Assembly (NCBI GenBank): GCA_964399475.1
Contig: CAYNRB010000107.1
Span: 1-10,315, forward strand
Length of the DNA stretch: 10,315 bases
Direction: 5' to 3'
Origin: QPIN01 sp964399475
GTDB lineage: Bacteria; Pseudomonadota; Gammaproteobacteria; Methylococcales; Methylomonadaceae
This document shows, piece by piece, positions 1 to 7,603 of the stretch (positions are counted from its first letter, which is position 1; the number at the start of each line of letters is the position of its first letter). The translations under genes and the position numbers were made by a program. The notes under the pieces were generated by a model that saw only the letters and a program-made list of their open reading frames with translations, did no database searches and was not told the DNA's origin.

Positions 1-31
1 AACTATAACAAACACCCATCATGCCATCAAT

Positions 32-78
32 GCTGGGTTACGTTTTCTCGCTACGCTCAAAAATCTAACCAAGCCTAC
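32..78. repeat. Degraded dispersed inverted repeat (GGGTTACG...CTAACC type)
   Basis: The left part reads GCTGGGTTACG and the right part CTAACCAAGCCTAC, with GCTACGCT between them. This resembles a common short intergenic repeat of gammaproteobacteria and cyanobacteria in which GGGTTACGC faces GCTAACCC and is followed by AACCTAC. Several bases are changed and an A-rich stretch separates the arms, so it looks like a decayed copy. The identification rests on remembered resemblance; no second copy lies in the window. Confidence 0.35.
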
Positions 79-296
79 TCTTTTGGTCACATTTAATTTT
101 CTTATAAATCCTGCAAGGTATTGATTTTATTAAATGGAATCAGGCGTTCTGATCCTACAAATTTGTAACTTACTCAAATTAGTTCATGCTCTTTCTTTAG
201 GAGAATTTTTAGCCACAATTTTTCTGGGTCATAGGGAGCTTAAGTCTGCCCAACATTCTTATAATCCTATATTTCTTCCTTTTTAACAGACTAAAA

Positions 297-325
297 TTGC
301 CTAATTAATCTTTTATTTATATAAT
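297..325 (+). promoter_or_regulatory. Sigma-70-type promoter for the rpoZ-spoT operon
   Basis: A -35-like TTGCCT (297-302) is separated by exactly 17 bases from a perfect -10 TATAAT (320-325). Transcription would begin near 332, giving a leader of about 80 bases before rpoZ. It is the best promoter match upstream of the operon. The leader shows no obvious riboswitch or attenuator. Confidence 0.6.
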
Positions 326-411
326 ACTCAGTTCTCTTTCATATCAGTCACTCTCATTGTAGAAATTAATCAATAGAGATCATACTGTTTCCAATTTAAT
401 AGGTTTTAATA

Positions 412-657
412 ATGGCTCGAGTTACCATAGAAGATTGTTTAGAAAATGTTGAAAATCGTTTTAAGTTGGTTTTATTAGCCAGTAAAAGAGTACGTCAGCT
501 AGAAAAAGGTGCGGAAGAATTTATTCCTCGCGGCAAAAATAAAGACACGGTTCTTGCTTTGCGTGAAATTGCAGCAGGCCATGTCAGGGAAGATAACATT
601 GATTTATTACATAATGTGGGCGAGCGTTCTAGTACGGATATATTTAAAATCAATTAA
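412..657 (+). CDS. rpoZ: DNA-directed RNA polymerase omega subunit
   Basis: This 81-residue protein is the omega subunit, which binds beta' and aids assembly of RNA polymerase. The N-terminus MARVTIED, followed by NRFKLVLLASKR and TVLALREIAAG, is characteristic of the family. The MAR start matters because in proteobacteria the omega N-terminus helps form the ppGpp site at the beta'-omega interface, so this polymerase is predicted to be ppGpp-responsive at that site. It is slightly shorter than E. coli omega (91 residues), lacking the variable acidic tail. The start is fixed by the conserved N-terminus; a weak AGG lies eight bases upstream. It leads the operon, six bases before spoT. Confidence 0.97.
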   Translation: MARVTIEDCLENVENRFKLVLLASKRVRQLEKGAEEFIPRGKNKDTVLALREIAAGHVREDNIDLLHNVGERSSTDIFKIN

Positions 658-663
658 GCTATT

Positions 664-2841
664 ATGTTAGAAGAAACCACCCCAGATGTAGTAACACCCG
701 AGGTGGATTCTCCCGAAGAAACGCTACTCAAACGATTATGTACCATAATTGGTAACTACCTAGAAAAAGATCAAGTCAAACAAATTGTCCGCGCCTATCA
801 TACCGGTGCTAAAGCACATGCGGGACAATTTCGAAAAAGTGGTGAAGCCTACATTTGCCACCCACTCTCTGTTGCCATTATCCTTGCTGAAATACGCATG
901 GATACTAGGGGCATTATCGCCGCAATACTTCATGATGTAATAGAAGATACGTCAATTAGTAAGCAAGATTTAGCCGAAGAATTTAGTGTTGAAGTGGCTG
1001 AACTTGTCGATGGCGTTACCAAATTAACCAAAATTGATTACAAATCACACGCTGAAACCCAGGCTGAAAATGTCAGGAAAATGCTCATGGCAATGGCAAA
1101 GGATTTGCGTGTGATCATGGTGAAATTAGCGGATCGACTGCATAATATGCAAACTCTTGGCTCAATGACTATTGAAGCTAAACGGCGTATCGCCAAAGAA
1201 ACCCAGGAAATATATATCCCTCTGGCAAGTCGCCTGAGCATGAATAGCGTACGACATGAGCTGGAAGCTTTATGCATGGAAGCTATACACCCCTTTCGTT
1301 ATAAAGTCATCCAGGATGCTGTAAAAAAAGCCCGAGGTAATAGACGTGAAATAGTCATCACCATTGAAAACTCAATAAGAAACAGGCTCAATCAAATGGG
1401 GCTTATTTTTGATGTTTCCGGTAGAGAAAAAAATATAGCTAGCATTTATAGAAAAATGCAAAATCAAAAAATTTCTTTTTCCAATGTTTTTGATGTCTAT
1501 GCTTTTCGAATTTATTGTGATCAAGCCGATGATTGTTATCGAATTCTAGGTTGTGTTCACAACTTGTTCAAACCTGTTCCTGGTAAATTTAAAGACTATA
1601 TAGCTATACCTAAAGCTAATGGTTATCAATCTTTGCATACCATATTGATTGGCCCTTATGGCGTTCCGATTGAAATTCAAATTAGAACCCATGAAATGCA
1701 CCGTTTGGCTGAATCCGGTATTGCGGCTCATTGGCTCTATAAATCTGACGAGTCGAGTGGAGAAAGTGTTCATGCCAGAGCCAATGAATGGCTTAGAGAT
1801 TTACTGGAAATACAAAAAACAGCGGGCGATTCATTAGAATTTATCGATAATCTGAAAGTAGACCTGTTTCCACAGGAAGTTTTTGTCTTTACTCCTCAGG
1901 GAAATATTATTAAATTACCCAGAGGATCCAGTATTGTTGATTTTGCTTATGCTGTGCATACCGATATTGGCAATACTTGCGTTTCTGCCCGAATAGATAA
2001 CAAACTGATTCCTTTGCAGACCCAACTTGAAAACGGCATGACCATTGAGGTCATAACAGCATCCTGGGCACGCCCCAACCCACTTTGGCTAAATTATATC
2101 GTTACCGCAAAAGCCCGTAGCGGAATTAGAAATTATCTTAAAAACTTCAAGCAAAAAGAGGCGATCCATCTAGGACAACGTTTACTGCAAAAAGAGCTAA
2201 AAGCTGTCGGCATTGAATTTGAAGATATTGATGAATCACGTATCAATGATCTATTATCCGTTATGAAAATGGAGTCGATGGATGAATTACTCGAAGAGAT
2301 AGGACTTGGAAATAAAATGCCAATCCTCACGGCAAAACGATTAACTCAAGAAGACATTCATGCTGCGGTAAAGCTGGAAGAAACTAAAAATGATAAATCA
2401 CCCCTAGTTATCAAAGGAACGGAAGGTATGGTGATTACTTTAGCCAAGTGCTGCCACCCCATTCCTGGGGATCATATTATCGGTTTTTTTAATCCGGGAA
2501 AGGGCATTGTTGTGCATTATTATGAGTGTCGAAATAGCAACATAGTTAGAAAAAATCCGGCTAGCCAGCTTGATGTTGAATGGAGTGAAGATGTTATGGG
2601 TGAATTTTCAGCAGAACTCAGGATAGAATTACTTAATCAGCGAGGCTCATTAGCAACCATAGCCTCTGTGATTTCAAGCATGGAATCCAATATTGAAAGC
2701 GTCACGCTGGCTGGTCAAGGAGACAAGGTTTCTGTCGATTTAATAACTTTGACAGTTAAAAACCGAGTTCATTTAGCCAGCATTATCCGCAAACTTAAAA
2801 AATTGTTTATAATTCTTAAAATCACGCGAATTAAAGCCTAA
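664..2841 (+). CDS. spoT: Bifunctional (p)ppGpp synthase/hydrolase SpoT
   Basis: This 725-residue protein makes and degrades (p)ppGpp, the stringent-response alarmone. Domains in order: HD hydrolase (about 45-200) with metal ligands H66, H90-D91 and D157; synthetase (about 235-375) with GYQSLH at 320-325 and catalytic E337-x-Q339; TGS (about 400-460); a conserved-cysteine region with CCHP at 596-599; and a C-terminal ACT domain (about 650-720). Both catalytic halves look intact, so it should be bifunctional. The charged motif that is RxKD in bifunctional enzymes reads KFKD (308-311), a conservative change and not the EFDD type of synthase-only RelA. Gene order after rpoZ matches E. coli. The ribosome-binding site is poor, and translation may be coupled to rpoZ six bases upstream. 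Confidence 0.97.
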   Translation: MLEETTPDVVTPEVDSPEETLLKRLCTIIGNYLEKDQVKQIVRAYHTGAKAHAGQFRKSGEAYICHPLSVAIILAEIRMDTRGIIAAILHDVIEDTSISKQDLAEEFSVEVAELVDGVTKLTKIDYKSHAETQAENVRKMLMAMAKDLRVIMVKLADRLHNMQTLGSMTIEAKRRIAKETQEIYIPLASRLSMNSVRHELEALCMEAIHPFRYKVIQDAVKKARGNRREIVITIENSIRNRLNQMGLIFDVSGREKNIASIYRKMQNQKISFSNVFDVYAFRIYCDQADDCYRILGCVHNLFKPVPGKFKDYIAIPKANGYQSLHTILIGPYGVPIEIQIRTHEMHRLAESGIAAHWLYKSDESSGESVHARANEWLRDLLEIQKTAGDSLEFIDNLKVDLFPQEVFVFTPQGNIIKLPRGSSIVDFAYAVHTDIGNTCVSARIDNKLIPLQTQLENGMTIEVITASWARPNPLWLNYIVTAKARSGIRNYLKNFKQKEAIHLGQRLLQKELKAVGIEFEDIDESRINDLLSVMKMESMDELLEEIGLGNKMPILTAKRLTQEDIHAAVKLEETKNDKSPLVIKGTEGMVITLAKCCHPIPGDHIIGFFNPGKGIVVHYYECRNSNIVRKNPASQLDVEWSEDVMGEFSAELRIELLNQRGSLATIASVISSMESNIESVTLAGQGDKVSVDLITLTVKNRVHLASIIRKLKKLFIILKITRIKA

Positions 2842-2853
2842 ATATACTTTCAA

Positions 2854-3252
2854 ATGACAAAAATAATTATTGAAACCAATAAGGCACCTCAGGCAATAGG
2901 AACCTACTCCCAAGCTGTCAAAATTAACGATACGGTTTATCTTTCAGGACAAATCCCCTTAATTCCTGAAACTATGCAAATTATTGAAGGAGATATTTCT
3001 GCCCAGATAAGACAAGTTTTTGAAAACCTGAAAGCAGTTGCGGAAGCATCCGGTGGTAATTTTTTTGATATCGTCAAATTGAATGTTTTTTTAACAGACC
3101 TAGCTGATTTTCCGATTGTTAACGAAATTATGAGTGAGTATTTTAAACCACCATACCCTGCACGTGCTGCTGTCGGCGTGGCCGCATTACCCAAAGATAC
3201 CAATGTCGAAATGGATGCAGTCATGATCATTAGAGAAGTATATCCAGGCTAA
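2854..3252 (+). CDS. ridA: RidA-family 2-iminobutanoate/2-iminopropanoate deaminase
   Basis: This 132-residue protein belongs to the RidA (YjgF/YER057c/UK114) family. Members form trimers in the cytosol and hydrolyse reactive enamine/imine intermediates released by PLP enzymes such as threonine dehydratase. Family hallmarks are the N-terminal APQAIGTYSQAV, YLSGQIPL, and YPARAAVGVAALP with the carboxylate-binding arginine R104, plus E119 in NVEMDA. Length is normal. It sits 12 bases after spoT and 8 before recG. A ridA gene in this position, where E. coli has trmH, is also found in Pseudomonas. No Shine-Dalgarno sequence is visible before the ATG, so translation probably depends on coupling to spoT. 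Confidence 0.94.
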   Translation: MTKIIIETNKAPQAIGTYSQAVKINDTVYLSGQIPLIPETMQIIEGDISAQIRQVFENLKAVAEASGGNFFDIVKLNVFLTDLADFPIVNEIMSEYFKPPYPARAAVGVAALPKDTNVEMDAVMIIREVYPG

Positions 3253-3260
3253 TTGAAATC

Positions 3261-5348
3261 ATGACTATTCATGAAACATTGGCGCTGTCAGTGGCTTCAT
3301 TATCAGGTATTGGCACGCAGTCAATAATTCGCCTGGAAAAATTAGGCATACAGACACTGCAAGACCTGATTTTTCACTTACCTCATCGTTACGAAGATCG
3401 TACTACAATCGTCCCCATTGCTACACTTTCAGTAGGGATGACAGTACTTACCACTGGGACGGTAGATTTTACTGATGTGTTAATAAAAGGCCGCCATAGC
3501 CTGATTTGTAAAATCCATGACCAGACCGGAAGTCTTAATTTAAGATTCTTCCATTTCAATGCAAAACAACAATCAGATTTGCGCCCAGGAGCACTGATCA
3601 GTTGTTTTGGAGAAATTCGATATGGTTTTCAAGGCTTGGAGATTATTCATCCGGAATACAAAATCATTTCTTCAAAAGATGGCATAACAGAAAACTGTTT
3701 AACGCCAATTTATCCCTTAACAGAAGGCTTGCGACAAAAAGCCTTAAGAAAAGCAATTCAACAGGCATTATCAATCTGCCTGAAAGATAAACACTGTCTC
3801 CCCGATTATTTACCTGAGAAAATATTGAAACAATTTCATTTTCCTCGTTTAAATGAGGCATTGTTAACCTTGCATTCTCCAGAAGAAAAAATAACCAGTC
3901 TACAGTTACAATCAGGTACTTTACCTGCATTAAAACGATTGGCTTTTGAAGAATTATTAGCTCATCACCTGACACATTTAAATAACAAGGCAAATTATAA
4001 AAAATGGCAGGCACCTGTTTTTATTACCGATAAAAAGCTGAAAAACCAGTTTTTATCTTCACTGCCTTTTAAACTCACCGCCGCCCAACAACGTGTCATT
4101 AACGAGATTGAAGCGGATTGTAGTTTAGATCGACCCATGTTGAGGCTTATACAAGGCGATGTCGGCTCAGGTAAAACCATTGTGGCAGCCTATGCCACTT
4201 TAATGGCTTTAAATTCTAAAGTCCAGATTGCCATTATGGCACCGACAGAATTATTGGCAGAGCAGCATTTTCAAAATTTCAAGATTTGGTTTAAAGACTT
4301 TGAAGCCAATATTGTTTTTTTAACCGGTCAACTGAAAGGCAAAGCCAGAAAAGAAACCTTGGAAACGATTGAAAATGGAACTGCAAATATAATAATTGGT
4401 ACGCATGCATTATTTCAAGATAGCGTAAACTTTAACCACTTGGGTCTGATAATTATTGATGAACAACATCGTTTTGGGGTTCATCAACGCCTTGCGCTCA
4501 GAGAAAAGGGACAAAAAAATAACAGTCGACCTCATCAATTGGTCATGACGGCAACGCCTATTCCCCGAACATTGGCCATGCTGAATTATTCAGATCTGGA
4601 TATTTCAATCATAGATGAGTTACCGCCAGGCAGAATAGCGGTAACGACTTGCGTTATGCCATCTGAACGTCGTGAGCAATTAATCAGTAAGATCAAGAAT
4701 TGGACAGAAAAGCAACATCAAACATATTGGGTCTGTACGCTAATTGAAGAATCGGACGTACTTCAATGCGAAGCAGCTGAAAAAACAGCGGCCTATTTAA
4801 CAGAAGCCTTGCCGGATATTCGGATTGCGCTAGTTCATGGAAGAATGAAAACTGCAGATAAAGAAACCATTATGCAAGACTTTAAAAACCATCAAGTTGA
4901 CTTATTAGTTGCAACCACAGTGATTGAGGTGGGAGTGGATGTGCCTAATGCCAGTTTGATGATTATTGAAAATGCCGAACGGCTAGGTTTGTCTCAACTG
5001 CATCAATTAAGAGGTAGAGTCGGACGAGGTGAACAGGAAAGTTATTGTTTGCTGATATATCAAGCGCCTCTCTCTAATATTGGCCGCCAGCGACTCGGAA
5101 TTTTAAGAGAAAGCAATGATGGTTTCCTGATTGCTGAAAAGGATTTGGAATTAAGAGGGCCGGGTGATGTAATGGGAACTCGGCAAAAGGGACAAATATT
5201 GCTGAAAATTGCAGACCTGAATCGAGACACTCATTTGCTAGAAAATATACAGGAAACTGCTGAATTGTTAAGCCAATCAACTCCTGAGAACATTCAGCCA
5301 ATTCTTGATCGCTGGTTAGGTCAGACTACGCACTATTCAGAAATTTGA
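3261..5348 (+). CDS. recG: ATP-dependent DNA helicase RecG
   Basis: This 695-residue protein is the RecG branch-migration helicase, which regresses stalled forks and processes Holliday junctions and R-loops. The N-terminal part has a helix-hairpin-helix-like LSGIGTQSI followed by LPHRYEDRT and the wedge (OB-fold) domain (about 55-150). The motor domains follow: Walker A GDVGSGKT with K305 (299-306), DEQH motif II (400-403) continuing HRFG, MTATPIPRT motif III, and motif VI QLRGRVGRG (582-590). The C-terminal DLELRGPGDVMGT (628 onward) belongs to the TRG region that couples ATP hydrolysis to translocation. Length matches the family (about 690). It starts eight bases after ridA, and its TGA stop lies within the ubiC ribosome-binding site. 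Confidence 0.97.
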   Translation: MTIHETLALSVASLSGIGTQSIIRLEKLGIQTLQDLIFHLPHRYEDRTTIVPIATLSVGMTVLTTGTVDFTDVLIKGRHSLICKIHDQTGSLNLRFFHFNAKQQSDLRPGALISCFGEIRYGFQGLEIIHPEYKIISSKDGITENCLTPIYPLTEGLRQKALRKAIQQALSICLKDKHCLPDYLPEKILKQFHFPRLNEALLTLHSPEEKITSLQLQSGTLPALKRLAFEELLAHHLTHLNNKANYKKWQAPVFITDKKLKNQFLSSLPFKLTAAQQRVINEIEADCSLDRPMLRLIQGDVGSGKTIVAAYATLMALNSKVQIAIMAPTELLAEQHFQNFKIWFKDFEANIVFLTGQLKGKARKETLETIENGTANIIIGTHALFQDSVNFNHLGLIIIDEQHRFGVHQRLALREKGQKNNSRPHQLVMTATPIPRTLAMLNYSDLDISIIDELPPGRIAVTTCVMPSERREQLISKIKNWTEKQHQTYWVCTLIEESDVLQCEAAEKTAAYLTEALPDIRIALVHGRMKTADKETIMQDFKNHQVDLLVATTVIEVGVDVPNASLMIIENAERLGLSQLHQLRGRVGRGEQESYCLLIYQAPLSNIGRQRLGILRESNDGFLIAEKDLELRGPGDVMGTRQKGQILLKIADLNRDTHLLENIQETAELLSQSTPENIQPILDRWLGQTTHYSEI

Positions 5349-5351
5349 GGT
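5346..5351 (+). promoter_or_regulatory. Ribosome-binding site of ubiC overlapping the recG stop
   Basis: The sequence TGAGGT contains the recG stop TGA (5346-5348) and a GAGG Shine-Dalgarno core (5347-5350), with six bases to the GTG at 5357. This spacing supports the GTG as the ubiC start and suggests translational coupling between the two genes. Confidence 0.65.
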
Positions 5352-5356
5352 AAAAC

Positions 5357-5926
5357 GTGCATCGAAACAGTTTCTTATATGGGCAAGAACCCCAATGGAA
5401 AACCAGTCATCCTGGTATAAAGCAAATGCTTCCAGAAGATGTAAAGTCTTGGGTTTATGAAACCAGCTCCTTAACCCGAAGATTACGCGATTTTTACGGA
5501 AAAGCTGTGACTGTGGAGATACTTTTTCACCGCTGGAGACCGGCTTTTCTGAGCGAATGCCTATTATTGAAACTTCCTCATCAACAATATAACCTGATCC
5601 GAGAAGTTTTATTGCATGCCGATGGAAAGCCATTAATTTTAGCCAGAACAATCCTGCCAGAAAAGACCATCAAAATTGCTAAACGAAATCTATCTCATTT
5701 AGGCACTCGGCCTTTAGGCGAGGTGATTTTCTCATATCCCAAACTTGAGCGACTGGATTTAAATATATGTCGGGTAAAACTCAATCAATGGATGCAACCG
5801 CTTTCTAAAAAAGTTCAGTTAAACCAAGATATATGGGGAAGAAGAACCGTTTATGCTATTCATCACCAACAAATGCTAGTCAGTGAATTTTTTTTGCCGG
5901 GGGCATTGAAATTGATGAATCGCTAA
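5357..5926 (+). CDS. ubiC: Chorismate lyase UbiC
   Basis: The 189-residue product matches chorismate lyase, which splits chorismate into 4-hydroxybenzoate and pyruvate as the first committed step of ubiquinone synthesis. Visible family features are SWVYETSSLTRRL near residue 31, REVLLHADGKP with active-site R82, RTILP, RPLGEVIF, IWGRRTVY, and SEFFLPG with E177, equivalent to the catalytic glutamate in TELFLP of the E. coli enzyme. The start is GTG; the next ATG (residue 24) would leave an N-terminus shorter than in E. coli UbiC, whereas the GTG gives a matching length. It is the last gene of the rpoZ operon. No ubiA follows, although the two are often adjacent; the convergent yggX lies beyond the palindrome instead. 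Confidence 0.92.
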   Translation: MHRNSFLYGQEPQWKTSHPGIKQMLPEDVKSWVYETSSLTRRLRDFYGKAVTVEILFHRWRPAFLSECLLLKLPHQQYNLIREVLLHADGKPLILARTILPEKTIKIAKRNLSHLGTRPLGEVIFSYPKLERLDLNICRVKLNQWMQPLSKKVQLNQDIWGRRTVYAIHHQQMLVSEFFLPGALKLMNR

Positions 5927-6017
5927 AATTTGAATGAAATACATTTTATTTGAGCCTTCCTAACCAATAAAACTGGACGCTTCCTATAATGTGCTACGGC
6001 TAATACCACAGGCAGTA

Positions 6018-6176
6018 GTATACTTCGCGCGGTTACAGTTGCGGAATTTATAGCGCGTTGATTTTTGTCGATAGCAAGGCGCTGAAATAGGCGCATAGCA
6101 AGCTAAGCAACTGTTTCAGTAACGCAGTCTATCGGCAAAATCGACTGCTATAATTCCGTGACCGTGCGAAGTATAC
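6018..6176. repeat. 159-bp imperfect palindrome (MITE-like) between ubiC and yggX
   Basis: The ends are a perfect 11-base inverted repeat: GTATACTTCGC (6018-6028) and GCGAAGTATAC (6166-6176). Complementarity continues inward with gaps: GGAATTTATAGC (6043-6054) against GCTATAATTCC (6148-6157 area), GATTTTTGTCGATAG against CTATCGGCAAAATC, and CTGAAA against TTTCAG. The centre is GCATAGC-AA-GCTAAGC (6093-6108). The whole element can therefore fold into one long hairpin. It lacks coding capacity, which fits a miniature inverted-repeat element or a REP-like dispersed repeat. Lying between convergent genes, it may also act as a two-way transcription terminator. No clear target-site duplication is visible, and no second copy is in the window, so mobility is inferred. 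Confidence 0.7.
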
Positions 6177-6470
6177 CTACTTCTTCCCACCACCCGATCC
6201 AGCCTGATGAAAACCAGCAGGTAATTGACCATGATCCCCTTCATTAAAAAAAAATCCCAGCATATGTTTTTCAATTAAAGCAAAGCTCTCATACTCCATG
6301 GTACTAATGCCGTTTTCATTCATTATGGTAGTCAGTCTTTCCAGCCATTGGTTCCAACCTTCTTTGGAGACATTGTCGAAGATTCGCTGACCTAACTCGC
6401 CTGGATGAGGCGGTTGATCCATACCTTCTGATTCCTGTTGTAAAACTACGCATTTTACCGATCTAGTCAT
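6177..6470 (-). CDS. yggX: YggX-family Fe(2+)-trafficking / Fe-S protection protein
   Basis: This 97-residue protein is YggX, a small cytosolic protein linked to iron handling and protection of Fe-S clusters from oxidative damage. It shares MTRSVKC with the conserved C7, then PHPGELGQRI, NVSKEGWNQWLERLT and the NEN segment, with the helical C-terminal half diverged. The family is usually about 90 residues; here a Gly-rich tail ending AGSGGGKK is added. The stop TAG (6177-6179) directly abuts the terminal repeat of the palindrome, so the tail could have been shaped by its insertion. It starts nine bases after amrS ends, with AGGT as ribosome-binding site, so the two are co-transcribed. Elsewhere yggX often accompanies mutY; a radical SAM partner is less usual. 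Confidence 0.93.
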   Translation of the reverse strand: MTRSVKCVVLQQESEGMDQPPHPGELGQRIFDNVSKEGWNQWLERLTTIMNENGISTMEYESFALIEKHMLGFFFNEGDHGQLPAGFHQAGSGGGKK

Positions 6471-6479
6471 TTTTATACC

Positions 6480-7550
6480 TTAATTAATTATGTTCTGTTT
6501 TTGCTCATATTTTTTCAGTAAAACACCTTCATCACCACAACAACTTGCTGCACATTGTTTTGTTTCATTCATGTTTTTTATGTTCTCGCTAAGATATTGC
6601 TCTATGGGTTTGTTTTCTGTCGCACAATCACAGCCTTTATCATTATGAACATAGATATTATTTAATCCGGCTTTTTCTGCCTGTTCCTGTGCGCTAAACA
6701 ATGATTCTTCAGGCGTTGCAGGTATATGACTTAACTGATAGGCAGGGAAAAAACGGGTAATATGCCAGGGACTGTCTTTCCCCAAGTTATCTCTTACCCA
6801 GCAAGCTATCTGATAATATTGTTCGGGATCATCATTTTTACCGGGGATAATATTGGTTCGGGTTTCTACATGAATACCGAGTTCATGTGCTTTCTTTATG
6901 CTTTGCAGCACTTGATTTACTGTGGCTGGACGGCAAATATCCTGATAAAAATCATCTCGCATACTTTTAATATCTGAACAGAGTACATCAATATGAGGCG
7001 CGACTAATTCCAATGCTTCATCGGTGATAAAACTGTTGGATACATAGACCGTATATAGACCAGCTTGATGAGCCAGTTTAGCAACATCTATTACATACTC
7101 AAGCCATACAGCAGGCTCTGAATAGGTAAAGGCAATTCCTTGAACATCAGCTTTCAAAGCCGAATCAATTAAAGATTCAGGAGATACCCAGGCTTCTTTG
7201 GACTGACCTTGAGCCAGATCATTCAATGCACTGACTCCCCATGAAATTTCCAGATTATGGCAACCTTTGCAGCGGAAACTACAGCCAAAACTTCCCACAG
7301 ACATAACCCGCGTTCCAGGCCGATAATGTTTCACTGGTTTATCTTCAATTCTGTCAATATCAATAGAAGATAAAATTCCATAGGACAAGTTATATAAAGT
7401 GCCATTTCGGTTAACATGTGCCTGACAGAACCCACGTTGACCATGACCAATTTTACAGCGCCATAAACAAAGATTGCAACGCGTCATATCTCCTGTCAGT
7501 TTTTCTTGCAAGCGAGTTTCTACTAATTGATATTGAGTAAGATCCGACAT
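6480..7550 (-). CDS. amrS: AmrS-like radical SAM enzyme (AmmeMemoRadiSam family), variant C-terminus
   Basis: This 356-residue protein is a radical SAM enzyme of the AmrS (PflA-related) type. The [4Fe-4S] motif CxxxCxxC lies at C90, C94 and C97, within GSFGCSFRCKGCHN. An N-terminal four-cysteine cluster (C25, C28, C32, C42) and YGILSSIDIDRIEDKPVKHYRPG are typical of AmrS. Later YSEPAVWLEY, DIKSM and WHITRFFPAY also fit. Family members are named for association with AMMECR1 and MEMO proteins; neither is encoded here, and the substrate is not known to me. The C-terminus is odd: instead of the NTxCPxCG-type ending I would expect, it has GCDC (306-309) and CAASCCG (333-339). It heads an operon with yggX, a plausible partner for an oxygen-sensitive Fe-S enzyme, though that link is inference. 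Confidence 0.88.
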   Translation of the reverse strand: MSDLTQYQLVETRLQEKLTGDMTRCNLCLWRCKIGHGQRGFCQAHVNRNGTLYNLSYGILSSIDIDRIEDKPVKHYRPGTRVMSVGSFGCSFRCKGCHNLEISWGVSALNDLAQGQSKEAWVSPESLIDSALKADVQGIAFTYSEPAVWLEYVIDVAKLAHQAGLYTVYVSNSFITDEALELVAPHIDVLCSDIKSMRDDFYQDICRPATVNQVLQSIKKAHELGIHVETRTNIIPGKNDDPEQYYQIACWVRDNLGKDSPWHITRFFPAYQLSHIPATPEESLFSAQEQAEKAGLNNIYVHNDKGCDCATENKPIEQYLSENIKNMNETKQCAASCCGDEGVLLKKYEQKQNIIN

Positions 7551-7574
7551 AGTATTTTTTTAAATTAAAAGTTT

Positions 7575-7603
7575 ATTATACCTGTGAATGAGAATTGCGT
7601 TAA
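7575..7603 (-). promoter_or_regulatory. Promoter of the amrS-yggX operon
   Basis: On the minus strand a perfect -10 TATAAT (7580-7575) lies 17 bases after TTAACG (7603-7598), a four-of-six match to the -35 consensus. Transcription would start near 7568, about 18 bases before the amrS ATG. The ribosome-binding site of amrS is weak. The spacer overlaps an imperfect dyad described separately. Confidence 0.5.

Larger units (their letters stand above)
1..411. other. Gene-free region upstream of rpoZ
   Basis: No open frame of useful length or recognisable protein remnant is visible on either strand. In many gammaproteobacteria guanylate kinase (gmk) lies just before rpoZ, but no trace of its P-loop is seen here. 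The region is AT-rich. It holds a degraded inverted-repeat copy near its left end (32-78) and a sigma-70-like promoter near its right end (297-325). The stretch 80-290 shows nothing I can name. Confidence 0.7.

Noticed and set aside
2937..3230. Antisense frame of 97 residues across ridA
   Set aside because: It is a shadow of a well-recognised gene; the composition reflects the opposite strand and no family features appear.
3664..4014. Antisense frame of 116 residues across recG
   Set aside because: recG is unbroken and conserved in this stretch; the antisense product has no recognisable domain.
5337..5651. Antisense frame of 104 residues across the start of ubiC
   Set aside because: It overlaps the end of recG and the first half of ubiC, and shows no family resemblance or ribosome-binding site.
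5985..5990. TATAAT followed by GTGC, like a strong promoter for a small RNA running into the palindrome
   Set aside because: No -35 element is found at 16 to 18 bases upstream, and no defined RNA gene follows.
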